This document shows positions 42,970 through 51,610 of a DNA stretch of 64,000 nt, piece by piece. Within the stretch, counting starts at the first letter, position 1. Every line of letters starts with the position of its first letter. Source of the stretch: an uncultured Oscillospiraceae bacterium (GTDB taxonomy: Bacteria; Bacillota; Clostridia; Oscillospirales; Oscillospiraceae); NCBI GenBank assembly GCA_934591815.1, contig CAKTPV010000004.1:1-64000 (forward strand). Direction: 5' to 3'. Under the pieces are notes generated by a model that was not told where the DNA came from, did not search any database, and was given only the letters and a program-made list of their open reading frames with translations. The position numbers and the translations under genes are program-made.

Positions 42970-43563
42970 CTATCGTTTTGTTCCCGCCACCTGATACATC
43001 CGCTCATCGGATATACAGATATCCACATCGCAGTACAGCGCCAGCAGCGCCCGCAGCGCGTCCTCGTGTATCAGCCCGTTGGACACCGGATGGGCTGCGC
43101 CGCTGTGGTGACTGTCGATGGCCGCCCGGCTCATGCCGTGTGCCACGGACAGCCGTCCGCCGGGCCGCACCAGCGATGCCAGCCGGGCCATGAGCCGCGC
43201 CGGGTCGGGGAAGTGGGGGAAGGCATTGTACACCATGACAACGTCGAATGTCTCAGGAAACACCGTCTCCTCCACGTCGCCGCAGATCACCTGCACGCGC
43301 GGCTCGCCGGTGAATTTTGCCGCCGCGATGCGCACCATCTCCGGGGAGATGTCGATGCCCGTGACCGATGCGCCCCGCGCCAGATAGTCGGGAAACAGCA
43401 CGCCGGTGCCGCAGGCCACATCCAGTACCCGTGTGCCGTCACCCACGCCCGCGTTGTCTAGGATGGCCTGGATCACCGGCTCGTGGCGGATCATCTCCGC
43501 GTCCCACACCGCTGCGCGCTTGTCGAAAAACGCGATCACATCCCGCTTGTCGATCATCTCCAT
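42970..43563 (-). CDS. Class I SAM-dependent methyltransferase
   Basis: 197 residues. SAM motif I VLDVACGTGVLFPDYL, motif II acidic residue in VTGIDISPEM, post-motif VICGDVEETVF. The short length and Methyltransf_11-like core do not reveal the substrate. A weak promoter (TTGCGC-17-TACGAT at 43585-43613) precedes it. Confidence 0.85.
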   Translation of the reverse strand: MEMIDKRDVIAFFDKRAAVWDAEMIRHEPVIQAILDNAGVGDGTRVLDVACGTGVLFPDYLARGASVTGIDISPEMVRIAAAKFTGEPRVQVICGDVEETVFPETFDVVMVYNAFPHFPDPARLMARLASLVRPGGRLSVAHGMSRAAIDSHHSGAAHPVSNGLIHEDALRALLALYCDVDICISDERMYQVAGTKR

Positions 43564-43627
43564 ACCCCCTGCATTGTTTTCTCTATCGTACAGGAAGCCC
43601 GGTGACGGCGCAACCCCGGATGGGGGA

Positions 43628-43666
43628 TAAAAAAGGAGCCGTATCCGCCGATACAGCTCCTTTTAT
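43628..43666 (-). terminator. Terminator of the B3/B4 gene
   Basis: AAAGGAGC-GTATC / GATAC-GCTCCTTTT stem with T-run on the minus strand. Confidence 0.75.
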
Positions 43667-43677
43667 GTTGTGCGGAG

Positions 43678-44391
43678 TTACCTGAAAAACTCAAAGCGCG
43701 GCGCGTCCTTGGTGACGACGCCCGTCTCGATCTCAATGCCGTCTCCGAAGTAGCGGCGCAGCAGTGCCGTCAGCTCCTCTGCGGCGGCGCGCACCTCGTC
43801 GGCATTCACGTCGGAGAAACCGTCGATGGGGAACAGAATAGCCGTCGTCTCCTCGGTGATCTTGCCCCGCTCCGACTGCCGCCACGTCCAGCGGCGGGTG
43901 CGGATCTCACTGCCGGAGGCGTACACCGCCTCGCCCGCATCCGGCGTCTCCGTCTCGGTGCTGCCGAAGGGGATGAAGGTGTCCCCCTCCCGTGCCAGAC
44001 GCACGTCCAGACCCTCGTCGATGGTGCCCAGATCATGGGCGCCCATGGGAAGGCGGTGCTTGATGGACACGGCGTTGCCCAGATCCACGGCGGCATTGAT
44101 GTGGGGGAAGCCCTTGCCCTTGGCGATACGGGTCAGCAGTGCCTCAATGGAGCAGAGAAATTTGTTGGGGTTGATGCCCAGCGCCGTAAAGGCGGCGCGG
44201 TAGGGAAGGATGTCTTCCGTCTCTTTGGGCTTTTTTCCGGCGAAATACGTCTCGCAGGCGGCAACATTTTCCGCCAGCATCTGCTCCAGCTCGGGGATAT
44301 CGTGGGTGTTGTCCAGCCCTCGCACGGCCACCGCGCCGAAGCAGGCGTTGGGCAGCTTGTCGAAGAATTCCTGGGATACCTGATAGTACAT
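43678..44391 (-). CDS. B3/B4 (tRNA-binding) domain protein
   Basis: 237 residues. The B3/B4 domain of phenylalanyl-tRNA synthetase beta occurs here alone: NPNKFLCSIEALLTRIAKGK, AAVDLGNAVSIKHRLPMGAH and FPIDGFSDVN are typical. Free-standing forms are thought to edit mischarged tRNA or amino-acid derivatives, but this is not proven. Its promoter (TTGGCA-17-TATAAT, 44444-44472) lies just upstream. Confidence 0.8.
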   Translation of the reverse strand: MYYQVSQEFFDKLPNACFGAVAVRGLDNTHDIPELEQMLAENVAACETYFAGKKPKETEDILPYRAAFTALGINPNKFLCSIEALLTRIAKGKGFPHINAAVDLGNAVSIKHRLPMGAHDLGTIDEGLDVRLAREGDTFIPFGSTETETPDAGEAVYASGSEIRTRRWTWRQSERGKITEETTAILFPIDGFSDVNADEVRAAAEELTALLRRYFGDGIEIETGVVTKDAPRFEFFR

Positions 44392-44443
44392 GGTGTGGCC
44401 TCCTTGCTGTGAATACTTCCCGCAATGTCTGCGCGTTGGGTGC

Positions 44444-44472
44444 ATTATAGACCTGTTTCCGCCATTTGCCAA
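44444..44472 (-). promoter_or_regulatory. Promoter of the B3/B4 gene
   Basis: TTGGCA, 17-base spacer, TATAAT on the minus strand. The rest of the 410-base gap up to the phosphorylase start contains that gene's promoter and a short open frame I could not assign. Confidence 0.65.
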
Positions 44473-44718
44473 GGGAAAATTTTCCGCGCTGGAGGAGGCA
44501 CCCCGTCTCACCCCCACCGACGATGACGTGGAGGTCAACGGCATCGGCGTGAACCTCTCCCATCCACAAAGGGCATAGGATACGGAAATGTCATCATTTT
44601 TTTAGCTGCAAGGGGAATGACACCGGGAAAAACCTGTGGTATAGTATCCATGGGAGCAAGAATGAAGTTTTCCGGAAAGGAATTGCATCACGATGACCGT
44701 GACCCTTTGGGCGCGGAT

Positions 44719-44747
44719 TTGATTTGTAAAGCATTGCGAACTATAAA
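44719..44747 (+). promoter_or_regulatory. Promoter of purine nucleoside phosphorylase
   Basis: TTGATT, 17-base spacer, TATAAA. A second TATAGT-like box lies about 100 bases further upstream. Confidence 0.55.
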
Positions 44748-44801
44748 TTCTCATTTGTGAAACTGTCAACGTTTTGAAACGGCGTTAAAGGAGGATACAC
44801 C

Positions 44802-45623
44802 ATGGAGCATCTTTACGAAAAGGCACTGGAAAGTGCAGCGTACATCAAGGCACACACGACCAAGCATCCGAAGGTGGCGGTGGTGTTGGGGTCCGGACTG
44901 GGGAATCTGACCGCCGGCTTTACCGATACGGAGGAGCTGCCCTACAAGGACATCCCCAACTTCCCGGTGTCCACGGTGGCGGGACACAAAGGCGCTCTGC
45001 TGACAGGCAGATTGGGTGAAAAAGAGGTCTATGCACTGGAGGGGCGGTTCCACTTCTATGAGGGCTACACCATGAAGGAGGTCTGCTACCCCTTCTATGT
45101 CCTCAAGCTGCTGGGCGTGGAGCAGGTGGTGTTGACCAATGCCTGCGGCGGCATCAACCGGGACTTTGCTCCGGGTACCTTGATGCTCATCACCGACTTC
45201 ATCAACATGATGGGTACGAATCCGCTGATCGGCCCCAACGATGAGCGGTTTGGCCCGCGCTTCCCCGATATGACCGAGCCGTACAGTCTGGAGCTGCGGG
45301 AGCTTGCCAAGCACACCGCCGAGGAACTGGGTATCGCCTACAAGGAGGGCGTCTACATGGGGTTTATGGGCCCCTGCTACGAGACCGCCGCCGAGATCCG
45401 CGCCTTCGCGGGCATGGGCGCAGATGCTGTAGGCATGAGCACCGTACCGGAGACGATGGTCTGCAACTATATGGGCATGAAGGTGCTCGCCGTGAGCTGT
45501 ATCACCAATATGGCAACCGGCATCCAGACCGTGAAGCACAGCCATGCCCGCGTGCTGGAAATCGCAAATCAGGCGGGCGATACCATGTGCCGCTGGCTCG
45601 GCGCCGTCATACAGAAGATGTAA
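44802..45623 (+). CDS. Purine nucleoside phosphorylase (inosine/guanosine type)
   Basis: 273 residues, the trimeric PNP-I size. AVVLGSGLGNLTAGF phosphate loop, VAGHKGALLTGRLG, GRFHFYEGYTMKE and LTNACGGINRDFAPG are conserved; the purine-site VYMGFMGPCYETAAEIR and Asn in SCITNMATGI follow. Splits guanosine and inosine with phosphate for salvage. Single gene ending at a hairpin. Confidence 0.93.
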   Translation: MEHLYEKALESAAYIKAHTTKHPKVAVVLGSGLGNLTAGFTDTEELPYKDIPNFPVSTVAGHKGALLTGRLGEKEVYALEGRFHFYEGYTMKEVCYPFYVLKLLGVEQVVLTNACGGINRDFAPGTLMLITDFINMMGTNPLIGPNDERFGPRFPDMTEPYSLELRELAKHTAEELGIAYKEGVYMGFMGPCYETAAEIRAFAGMGADAVGMSTVPETMVCNYMGMKVLAVSCITNMATGIQTVKHSHARVLEIANQAGDTMCRWLGAVIQKM

Positions 45624-45645
45624 ACGCGCCGGAGCGAACACTGAG

Positions 45646-45682
45646 CCCCTGCGCACTTTGAATGTACGCAGGGGCCGGCCTT
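45646..45682 (+). terminator. Terminator of the phosphorylase gene
   Basis: CCCCTGCG / CGCAGGGG stem with a 13-base loop, then CCGGCCTTTTTG. Confidence 0.6.
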
Positions 45683-45817
45683 TTTGCAGAAGCTTTTTCG
45701 TAGAAATCGATACGAATTTGGTTTGAGAGTTATCCGACCTGCTGACAGACAGATTTGATCTCCTTGTATAAACCATTCCGCAAAAGGAAATACTTGGTTT
45801 AAGGAGTGATTGCTGTC

Positions 45818-46072
45818 ATGGAAATCAATGTTGACAAGGAAAAGAAGATGGTCGATATCTGGCTTACCAAGGCCGAGAAGAATGACGAAAAACTCAAAGA
45901 ATCCCTGAAGGAAGTATACAAGAAGTACAGCGAGCAAAAGTACCTGGTTGCTGTCTTCATGTCGGGCGAGCAGGATCTGTATGAGAATACGCGAGACCTG
46001 CTGCTTTACAATCGACGTCGTATGGCGGAAAAGGAAGTGCAAGCCGCGCGCATCGCCCATAGTGCGGTGTAG
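45818..46072 (+). CDS. Small charged protein of a recombinase-bearing element, unknown function
   Basis: 84 residues from the ATG (MEINVDKEKKMVDIWLTKAE), 11 bases after AAGGAG; a GTG four codons earlier is too close to that site. Highly charged, Lys/Glu-rich and predicted helical (EKNDEKLKESLKEVYKKYSE), ending RRRMAEKEVQAARIAHSAV. No domain recognised. Composition is more AT-rich than neighbours. It has its own terminator and precedes the serine recombinase, which suggests an element-borne accessory gene. Confidence 0.7.
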   Translation: MEINVDKEKKMVDIWLTKAEKNDEKLKESLKEVYKKYSEQKYLVAVFMSGEQDLYENTRDLLLYNRRRMAEKEVQAARIAHSAV

Positions 46073-46083
46073 GTGTAAAGCGA

Positions 46084-46118
46084 CCGGAGAAGGCAATAAT
46101 TGCCTTCTCCGGTTGTCT
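46084..46118 (+). terminator. Terminator after the small protein
   Basis: CCGGAGAAGGCAAT / ATTGCCTTCTCCGG perfect 14-bp stem followed by TTGTCTTTT. Confidence 0.8.
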
Positions 46119-46208
46119 TTTCCGTGTTGCATTTTCATAGCACATGATGCACAATATTATCTGTAAAGAGCGTTTTGCAGGGGAACTTGATTGGAAACGG
46201 AGGAATAT

Positions 46209-46253
46209 ATGGGAACATACTGCAATCGAGAGGCGGTGAGTTGGGATGATTGA
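46209..46253 (+). CDS. 14-codon open frame overlapping the recombinase start
   Basis: MGTYCNREAVSWDD, preceded by a good GGAGG about 5 bases upstream. It stops 8 bases inside the recombinase gene, whose own ribosome site is weaker. It could be a translational coupling leader. Short frames are easily accidental; the strong ribosome binding site is the main support. Confidence 0.35.
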   Translation: MGTYCNREAVSWDD

Positions 46254-48147
46254 GCACATGGATATTGCCGGTTACTGCCGCATTTCAGTAGACGAAGAAC
46301 TGGACCGGGATAATGTGTCCATTGAAAACCAAAAAGCGATCATCGCCGACTTTGTCAAGCATCGCTTTCCGGACAGTACATTGACATTCTACGAGGACCG
46401 CGATCGCTCCGGCTACACGTTCGAGCAGCGGGAGGGCTATCAGGCCATGCGGCACGGACTGATGGATCACAGGTATGATGTTCTTATCGTCAAGGACTTC
46501 TCCCGATTCTCTCGCCGCAACAGTCGTGGCTTGGTGGAGCTGGAGGACCTGCGCGACGCAGGTGTCCGCATCATCTCCATCGGCGACGGCATTGACTTCC
46601 CCAATGATGACGACTGGCTGAAGATCCAATTTCAGTTCCTGATCAACGAGATGCCCGTGACGGATACCTCCAAAAAGGTTCGGAATGTCATCAAGCGGCG
46701 GCAGGCGGATGGTCAATGGATCTGTGCGGCACCGTATGGATACCTTGTCAACAAGTACAAGGAATTCGAGATCGTTCCTACGGAGGCGGACGTTGTACGC
46801 CTTATCTTCGATCTCTACAACAACGAGGGGTGGGGCTACAAGCGAATCTCCAATTACCTGACAGAGCAGGGGATACCGACTCCCAGAATGTCCGAGCAGA
46901 TGCGGAAAGAGGCCGAAGGCGAAGCGTGCAAGCGCATGGCAAAGGCGACTTGGGCGATTGTGACGGTGCAGGGGATTTTGGATAATGACTTCTATATTGG
47001 TACCCTGCGCCAGGGAAAATACACGCGGGTGAAGATCAACGGGAAAGAGGTAAAGCGAAACGATGGAGAGCATGTGGTCATTGAAAACCACCATCAGGCC
47101 ATCATTGATTACCGCACCTTTGCCGCGACCCGCGCATTACGGGAAAAGCGCACCCGTTCCCACTACCGCGGAATAAAGAAATACGACAATTTTTACTCAG
47201 GGTATCTTGTTTGCGGAGATTGCGGCGCGCCGATGTTCTCTATGAGCAGAAACGACTTGAAGCCTGCCTATACATGCGGCACATATCATCGCAGAGGACT
47301 TGCCGGCTGCACATCCCATCACATTCGCGTGGACAAGCTGGATGAGCTCCTGAAGAAATATGTGCGTAGGGTGAAGGAATGCTCCGCGGAAATGCTTGCA
47401 AAGCTAAACGAGGATCTGCGCCGGGAGGAAAGCAATGTGGCGGAGACAGAGCAGTCTGCCGACCATCTCGCTGACATCCTGGAGGATCTGCGGGAGGAAT
47501 TGAAAGCAACGAAACGGCAGCGGATCCGCGACATCCTGAAGCATCCCGATCAGGAGTCGCTGCTTGAGGAGACATATGACGAGCTGGAAAGTGACCTCCA
47601 GAAAAGAATGGAAGGACTGACACACCAGATCGATTTGCTATCTGACAAGCGCAACACCATGATTCAGGTAAATCGAGCAGCAAAGACGGCGATGGATGTT
47701 TTTGACGATATCCTGAACAAGGAGAAGCTGGAGCGCAGCGATTTGGAGCTGCTTGTAGATGAAATACGGGTCTTTGAAGACCGGCTTGAGGTGAAGCTGC
47801 AGCCCGATGTTGACAGCATTCTTCAATGCAGCACGATGGAGCGCACCATAAATTTTCCTGATGGCACGGGAGATATCTCATCTATTTCTATTGTCCAGAG
47901 CGCAAAACAGCGCCCGGACAAGGTCTTCCGTGCCAATGTCATCAGCAACGGGTCGCCCTCGCGGATACGCATGGTGCGGCGGATCTCCTTGGGGATGACG
48001 ACACGTCCCAGATCGTCGATCCGGCGCACGATCCCGGTTGCTTTCATATATGAAATTCCTCCAGTCAAAGCAAATTTTACAAGTGTAGTATCCGCGCCGC
48101 GGGAAATGAATATGCACGAAGCGCCATTGACCATTTTTTGCCGTTAA
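46246..48147 (+). CDS. Large serine recombinase, 3' end fused to antisense spoVT
   Basis: 633 residues as written. Resolvase catalytic domain 1-150 (GYCRISVDEELDRDNVSIE with the nucleophile Ser; VLIVKDFSRFSRRNSRGLVE), recombinase DNA-binding domain 160-290, zinc ribbon CGDCGAP ... CGTYHRRGLAGC around 325-350, then a long coiled coil 370-520. This is the layout of integrases and of recombinases that excise intervening elements in sporulation genes. From about residue 565 the frame runs into DNA that is antisense to spoVT, so the last roughly 65 residues are host-derived and would change if the element were cut out. Confidence 0.9.
   Translation: MIEHMDIAGYCRISVDEELDRDNVSIENQKAIIADFVKHRFPDSTLTFYEDRDRSGYTFEQREGYQAMRHGLMDHRYDVLIVKDFSRFSRRNSRGLVELEDLRDAGVRIISIGDGIDFPNDDDWLKIQFQFLINEMPVTDTSKKVRNVIKRRQADGQWICAAPYGYLVNKYKEFEIVPTEADVVRLIFDLYNNEGWGYKRISNYLTEQGIPTPRMSEQMRKEAEGEACKRMAKATWAIVTVQGILDNDFYIGTLRQGKYTRVKINGKEVKRNDGEHVVIENHHQAIIDYRTFAATRALREKRTRSHYRGIKKYDNFYSGYLVCGDCGAPMFSMSRNDLKPAYTCGTYHRRGLAGCTSHHIRVDKLDELLKKYVRRVKECSAEMLAKLNEDLRREESNVAETEQSADHLADILEDLREELKATKRQRIRDILKHPDQESLLEETYDELESDLQKRMEGLTHQIDLLSDKRNTMIQVNRAAKTAMDVFDDILNKEKLERSDLELLVDEIRVFEDRLEVKLQPDVDSILQCSTMERTINFPDGTGDISSISIVQSAKQRPDKVFRANVISNGSPSRIRMVRRISLGMTTRPRSSIRRTIPVAFIYEIPPVKANFTSVVSAPREMNMHEAPLTIFCR
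47823..48047 (-). pseudogene. spoVT: spoVT, interrupted after about 34 codons
   Basis: The frame starts MKATGIVRRIDDLGRVVIPK and continues EIRRTMRIREGDPL, the complete AbrB-type DNA-binding N-terminus of SpoVT, with GGAGG before the ATG and a sigma-G-like promoter upstream. After GDPL (near 47947-47957) the family sequence stops and 40 unrelated residues follow to a stop at 47823, antisense to the recombinase 3' end. SpoVT is normally about 180 residues with a C-terminal GAF-like domain that is absent here. SpoVT tunes sigma-G genes in the forespore. The remainder of the gene was not found on either strand of the window. Confidence 0.85.
48086..48116 (-). promoter_or_regulatory. Sigma-G/sigma-F-like promoter of spoVT
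   Basis: TGCATA, 18-base spacer, GATACTA on the minus strand, against the forespore pattern gnATR / cATnnTA. It fits the known sigma-G control of spoVT and shows that the promoter side of the gene is still intact. Confidence 0.6.
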
Positions 48148-48174
48148 AGCCCCGCTCGCAGGATAGCGGCCATA

Positions 48175-48205
48175 AAAAGACCTCCGGTCAGACGACCGAA
48201 GGTCT
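48175..48205 (-). terminator. Terminator of the feo operon
   Basis: AAGACCTTCGGTC / GACCGGAGGTCTT stem then TTTT on the minus strand. Confidence 0.75.
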
Positions 48206-48240
48206 TGCACTTTTTTGGCATTTTTGCAGTCTGCGTGTTT

Positions 48241-49095
48241 TTACGGCGTGTCCGGCGTATCCTCCGGCGGCGTGTGCTCCTGCGTCCGAGCGGGGGCGTC
48301 TTCCGTGATGGTGGGGATGAACGCCTTGGCCAGGCGGCCCTTGCCCCGCTGCTTGATATAGAAGTACCCGATGGCGCTGAACACCACCGCACCGATGAAG
48401 TTGACGAACAGATCCGCCATGGTGTCGTACAGACCGATATCCAGATACCCGTCGAAGCCCAACTCCTGCCCGTTGACGGCCACGGAGTGGATGCCGTCGA
48501 TGGTGACGGGGATGTTGCGGTTGGTGGGATCCAGCATGACGGAGGTGATGGACTGCACCACCGTGTCCTTCTGCATATCCATGTGGAACAGACGGTCCAT
48601 GCCGAACTCAAAGAATTCCCACAGCACGCCGACGGTCATGGAGAAGCAGAACGCCGCCAGCGCCACGTAGATGGGAGACAGCTCAAATTTGATACGGCTG
48701 TTGCGGTTGAGAATGTCGATGAGGGCAAAGCCCGTGGCGGCGCAGAGAAAGCCTGTGGTGGTGTGGAGCATGGAGTCCCAGTGGGGGTAGGTGATGAAAT
48801 AGCACTCCAGCTCGCCTAAGATCTCCGCCGCAAAGATAAACAGCAGGATGATGATCTCCAACGTAGACGGCAGCTCAATGCCAAAGTTCTGCTGGATGAA
48901 AAAGGGCAGCATGAAAAGCGCCAGCACCAGCAGGCAGATGAACGCGCTCTCGTACTCGCCCCGGATGACGGAGGACACCAGCGTGGCCAGTACGATGAGG
49001 CGCAGCACCAGGTAGACGGTGAACACCGCCGGCTGACGGCGGATGGTGCCCCGCAGGTCACGAGGGCGGGGGAAGGGCTTACGGTGTTTCTTCAT
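48241..49095 (-). CDS. Conserved polytopic membrane protein
   Basis: 284 residues with about seven membrane segments. The stretch YPHWDSMLHTTTGFLCAATG, and later SMTVGVLWEFFEFGMDRLFH and DIGLYDTMADLFVNFIGAVV, recall DUF2238/YjdF-type proteins; the charged His, Asp and Glu inside membrane segments suggest a metal or lipid-linked role. Function unknown. Its start overlaps the FeoB-associated Cys-rich gene by 17 bases, so it is co-expressed with iron uptake. Confidence 0.65.
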   Translation of the reverse strand: MKKHRKPFPRPRDLRGTIRRQPAVFTVYLVLRLIVLATLVSSVIRGEYESAFICLLVLALFMLPFFIQQNFGIELPSTLEIIILLFIFAAEILGELECYFITYPHWDSMLHTTTGFLCAATGFALIDILNRNSRIKFELSPIYVALAAFCFSMTVGVLWEFFEFGMDRLFHMDMQKDTVVQSITSVMLDPTNRNIPVTIDGIHSVAVNGQELGFDGYLDIGLYDTMADLFVNFIGAVVFSAIGYFYIKQRGKGRLAKAFIPTITEDAPARTQEHTPPEDTPDTP

Positions 49096-49261
49096 GGTGC
49101 GCCTCCTTTTTTTCGGAATGGCACGACGGACACGAGCCGCCGCACTTCTCGCAGCCGCGGCAGTTACCGCAGCAGTTCTTTCGGTTCCGAACGGCGGTGC
49201 GGAGGGCGAAGAACAGCACGATCCCTATCGCCGCGAGGATGAGGATATCCCAGATATTCAT
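49079..49261 (-). CDS. FeoB-associated Cys-rich membrane protein
   Basis: 60 residues: one membrane segment (ILILAAIGIVLFFALRTAV) then NRKNCCGNCRGCEKCGGSCP, a Cys-rich tail usual for the small protein after feoB. Possibly handles Fe2+ on the cytoplasmic side; unproven. The ATG overlaps the feoAB stop (ATGA). Confidence 0.88.
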   Translation of the reverse strand: MNIWDILILAAIGIVLFFALRTAVRNRKNCCGNCRGCEKCGGSCPSCHSEKKEAHHEETP

Positions 49262-51594
49262 AGCAGCAGCCCGATGCCGTGGGTCACAAAGGCCGCCACC
49301 CACGCGATGAGGCACTGCCACAGGGCGAGACCCACCGCCCATTTGCCGCCCAGCTCACGCCGGACGGAGGCCACCGCCGCGATGCACGGCGTGTACAGCA
49401 GGCTGAACACCAGCAGGGACGCCGCCGCCAGCGGCGACAGAAGGGTGGCGATGCTGCCGCCGAACAGCACCTCCAGCGTGGCCACCACGCTCTCCTTGGC
49501 CATGAAGCCGCTGAGGAGCGCGGTGCAGATGCGCCAGTCGCCAAGACCCAGCGGCGCGAACAGCGGCACCAGCACACCGGCCACCATGGCCAGCATACTG
49601 TCAGCCGAGTCGGACACCATGTTCAGGTGCAGGTCGAAGCTCTGGAGGAACCACACCACCACCGTGGCGATGAGAATGACGGAGAAGGCACGCTGCAAAA
49701 AGTCCTTGGCCTTTTCCCACAGCAGCTGCGCCACGTTCTTGATGCTGGGCAGGCGGTAGTTGGGCAGCTCCATCACAAAGGGGATGGGCTCGCCCCGGAA
49801 CAGCGTGTCCTTATAGAGAAGCGCCGCCAGGATACCCACCAGAATACCCAGCAGGTACAGACCCGCCATAATGAGGCCGCCCTTGCCGGGGAAAAACACG
49901 CTGACGAAGAAGGAGTAGATGGGCAGCTTGGCGGTGCAGCTCATGAACGGCGTCAGCAGGATGGTCATTTTTCGATCCCGCTCGCTGGTCAGGGTGCGGG
50001 TGGCCATCACCGCCGGCACGGTGCAGCCGAAGCCGATAAGCATGGGTACGATGCTCTTGCCGGACAGACCGATCTTGCGCAGCAGCTTGTCCATAACGAA
50101 GGCCACGCGGGCGATGTAGCCGCTGTCCTCCATGAGGGACAGGAAGAAAAACAGCGTCACGATAACGGGCAGGAAACTCAGCACACTGCCTACGCCGGTG
50201 AAGATGCCGTCGATGACCAGACTGTGGATGGCGGGGTTCACACCCATGCCTGTCAGGGCGCTGTCCGTCAGGGCGGACAGCTTGTCGATGCCCATCGCCA
50301 GCAGGGTCTGGAGCCACTTGCCAATGACGTTGAATGTCAAATAGAACACCAGCACCATGATGCCGATAAAGCAGGGGATGGCGGTGTGCCGCCCGGTGAG
50401 GATGCGGTCGATCTTCTCGCTGCGGATGCGCTCCCGGCTCTCCCGGGGCTTGATGACCGTCTGTTCGCACAGCCGCTCGATGAAGTCAAAGCGCATATCC
50501 GCGATGGCGGCGCTGCGGTCCAGACCGCGCTCCGTCTCCATCTGCCGGACGATATGCTCCAGCATATCCTGCTCGTTTTCATCCAGAGACAGCTGCTCCA
50601 GAATAAGAGGGTCGCCCTCAATGGCTTTTGTAGCGGCGAAGCGTACCGGCAGACCCGCCTGCTCGGCGTGATCCTCGATGAGGTGCACCACCGCGTGGAT
50701 GCAGCGGTGGACGGCGCCGCCGTGGTCGTCCCGGTCGCAGAAATCCTGCTTCAGCGGCGGCTCCTGATATTTGGCGACATGGATGGCGTGGCGGATCAGC
50801 TCATCCACGCCCTCATTTTTGGCGGCGGAGATGGGGACCACCGGCACACCCAGCATGGACTCCATGGCGTTGATGTCGATGGAGCCCTGATTGCCCACCA
50901 GCTCGTCCATCATGTTCAGCGCTACCACCATGGGGATGCCCATCTCCAGAAGCTGCATGGTCAGGTACAGGTTCCGCTCGATGTTGGTGGCGTCCACGAT
51001 GTTGATGATGGCCTTGGGCTTGTCCTGTAAAACGAAGTTCCGGGACACGATCTCCTCGCTGCTGAAGGGCGACATGGAGTAGATGCCCGGCAGGTCGGTG
51101 ACCTCCGTTTCGGGATACCCCCGGATAACGCCGGATTTCCGATCCACCGTGACGCCGGGGAAATTGCCCACGTGCTGTTTGGAGCCGGTGAGCTGGTTGA
51201 ACAGGGTGGTCTTGCCGCAGTTCTGGTTGCCCACCAGCGCGTAGGTCAGGACGGTGCCATCCGGCAGGGGATGCTCCCCCGCCTTGCTGTGGTACTTGCC
51301 GCTTTCGCCCAGACCGGGGTGATCCGGGTCGCGGGCGCGGTCTACGCCGACATGGCTGCGGCTGCGCTGTCCGATGGGCTCGATCTCGATCTGATCGGCC
51401 TCCGCCAGACGCAGGGTCAGCTCGTAGCCATGTACCTGCACCTCCATAGGGTCACCCATGGGGGCCAACTTCACCACCGTCACCTCCGCGCCGGGGATCA
51501 TGCCCATATCCAGAAAATGCTGGCGCAGCGCACCCTCACCGCCCACTTGGCGGATCACGGCGCTTTTACCGATCTCTAATTCTTTCAGTGTCAT
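49258..51594 (-). CDS. feoAB: FeoA-FeoB fusion ferrous iron transporter
   Basis: 778 residues. Residues 1-75 form a FeoA SH3-like domain (DMGMIPGAEVTVVKLAPMGD). After a 35-residue linker FeoB begins: G1 GNQNCGKT at 122-129, G2 in NFPGVTVDRKSG, G3 DLPGIYS, G4 NMMD, then a helical spacer and about eight to ten membrane segments with the gate motifs GFGCTVPAVMATRTL and SCTAKLPIYSFF. Imports Fe2+ for the many iron-sulfur enzymes of the cell. The start at 51594 follows AGAGG; an ATG 4 codons earlier is too near that site. Follows an SDR gene by 16 bases. Confidence 0.95.
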   Translation of the reverse strand: MTLKELEIGKSAVIRQVGGEGALRQHFLDMGMIPGAEVTVVKLAPMGDPMEVQVHGYELTLRLAEADQIEIEPIGQRSRSHVGVDRARDPDHPGLGESGKYHSKAGEHPLPDGTVLTYALVGNQNCGKTTLFNQLTGSKQHVGNFPGVTVDRKSGVIRGYPETEVTDLPGIYSMSPFSSEEIVSRNFVLQDKPKAIINIVDATNIERNLYLTMQLLEMGIPMVVALNMMDELVGNQGSIDINAMESMLGVPVVPISAAKNEGVDELIRHAIHVAKYQEPPLKQDFCDRDDHGGAVHRCIHAVVHLIEDHAEQAGLPVRFAATKAIEGDPLILEQLSLDENEQDMLEHIVRQMETERGLDRSAAIADMRFDFIERLCEQTVIKPRESRERIRSEKIDRILTGRHTAIPCFIGIMVLVFYLTFNVIGKWLQTLLAMGIDKLSALTDSALTGMGVNPAIHSLVIDGIFTGVGSVLSFLPVIVTLFFFLSLMEDSGYIARVAFVMDKLLRKIGLSGKSIVPMLIGFGCTVPAVMATRTLTSERDRKMTILLTPFMSCTAKLPIYSFFVSVFFPGKGGLIMAGLYLLGILVGILAALLYKDTLFRGEPIPFVMELPNYRLPSIKNVAQLLWEKAKDFLQRAFSVILIATVVVWFLQSFDLHLNMVSDSADSMLAMVAGVLVPLFAPLGLGDWRICTALLSGFMAKESVVATLEVLFGGSIATLLSPLAAASLLVFSLLYTPCIAAVASVRRELGGKWAVGLALWQCLIAWVAAFVTHGIGLLL

Positions 51595-51610
51595 GTGTTT
51601 TCGCATCCTC

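Noticed and set aside
44390..44578. 62-codon plus-strand frame ending in an acidic, non-shadow-like tail (PTDDDVEVNGIGVNLSHPQ)
   Set aside because: Not opposite a gene and looks a little protein-like, possibly the tail of a lost gene, but its start lies in the B3/B4 promoter region, there is no ribosome site and no homology I can name.
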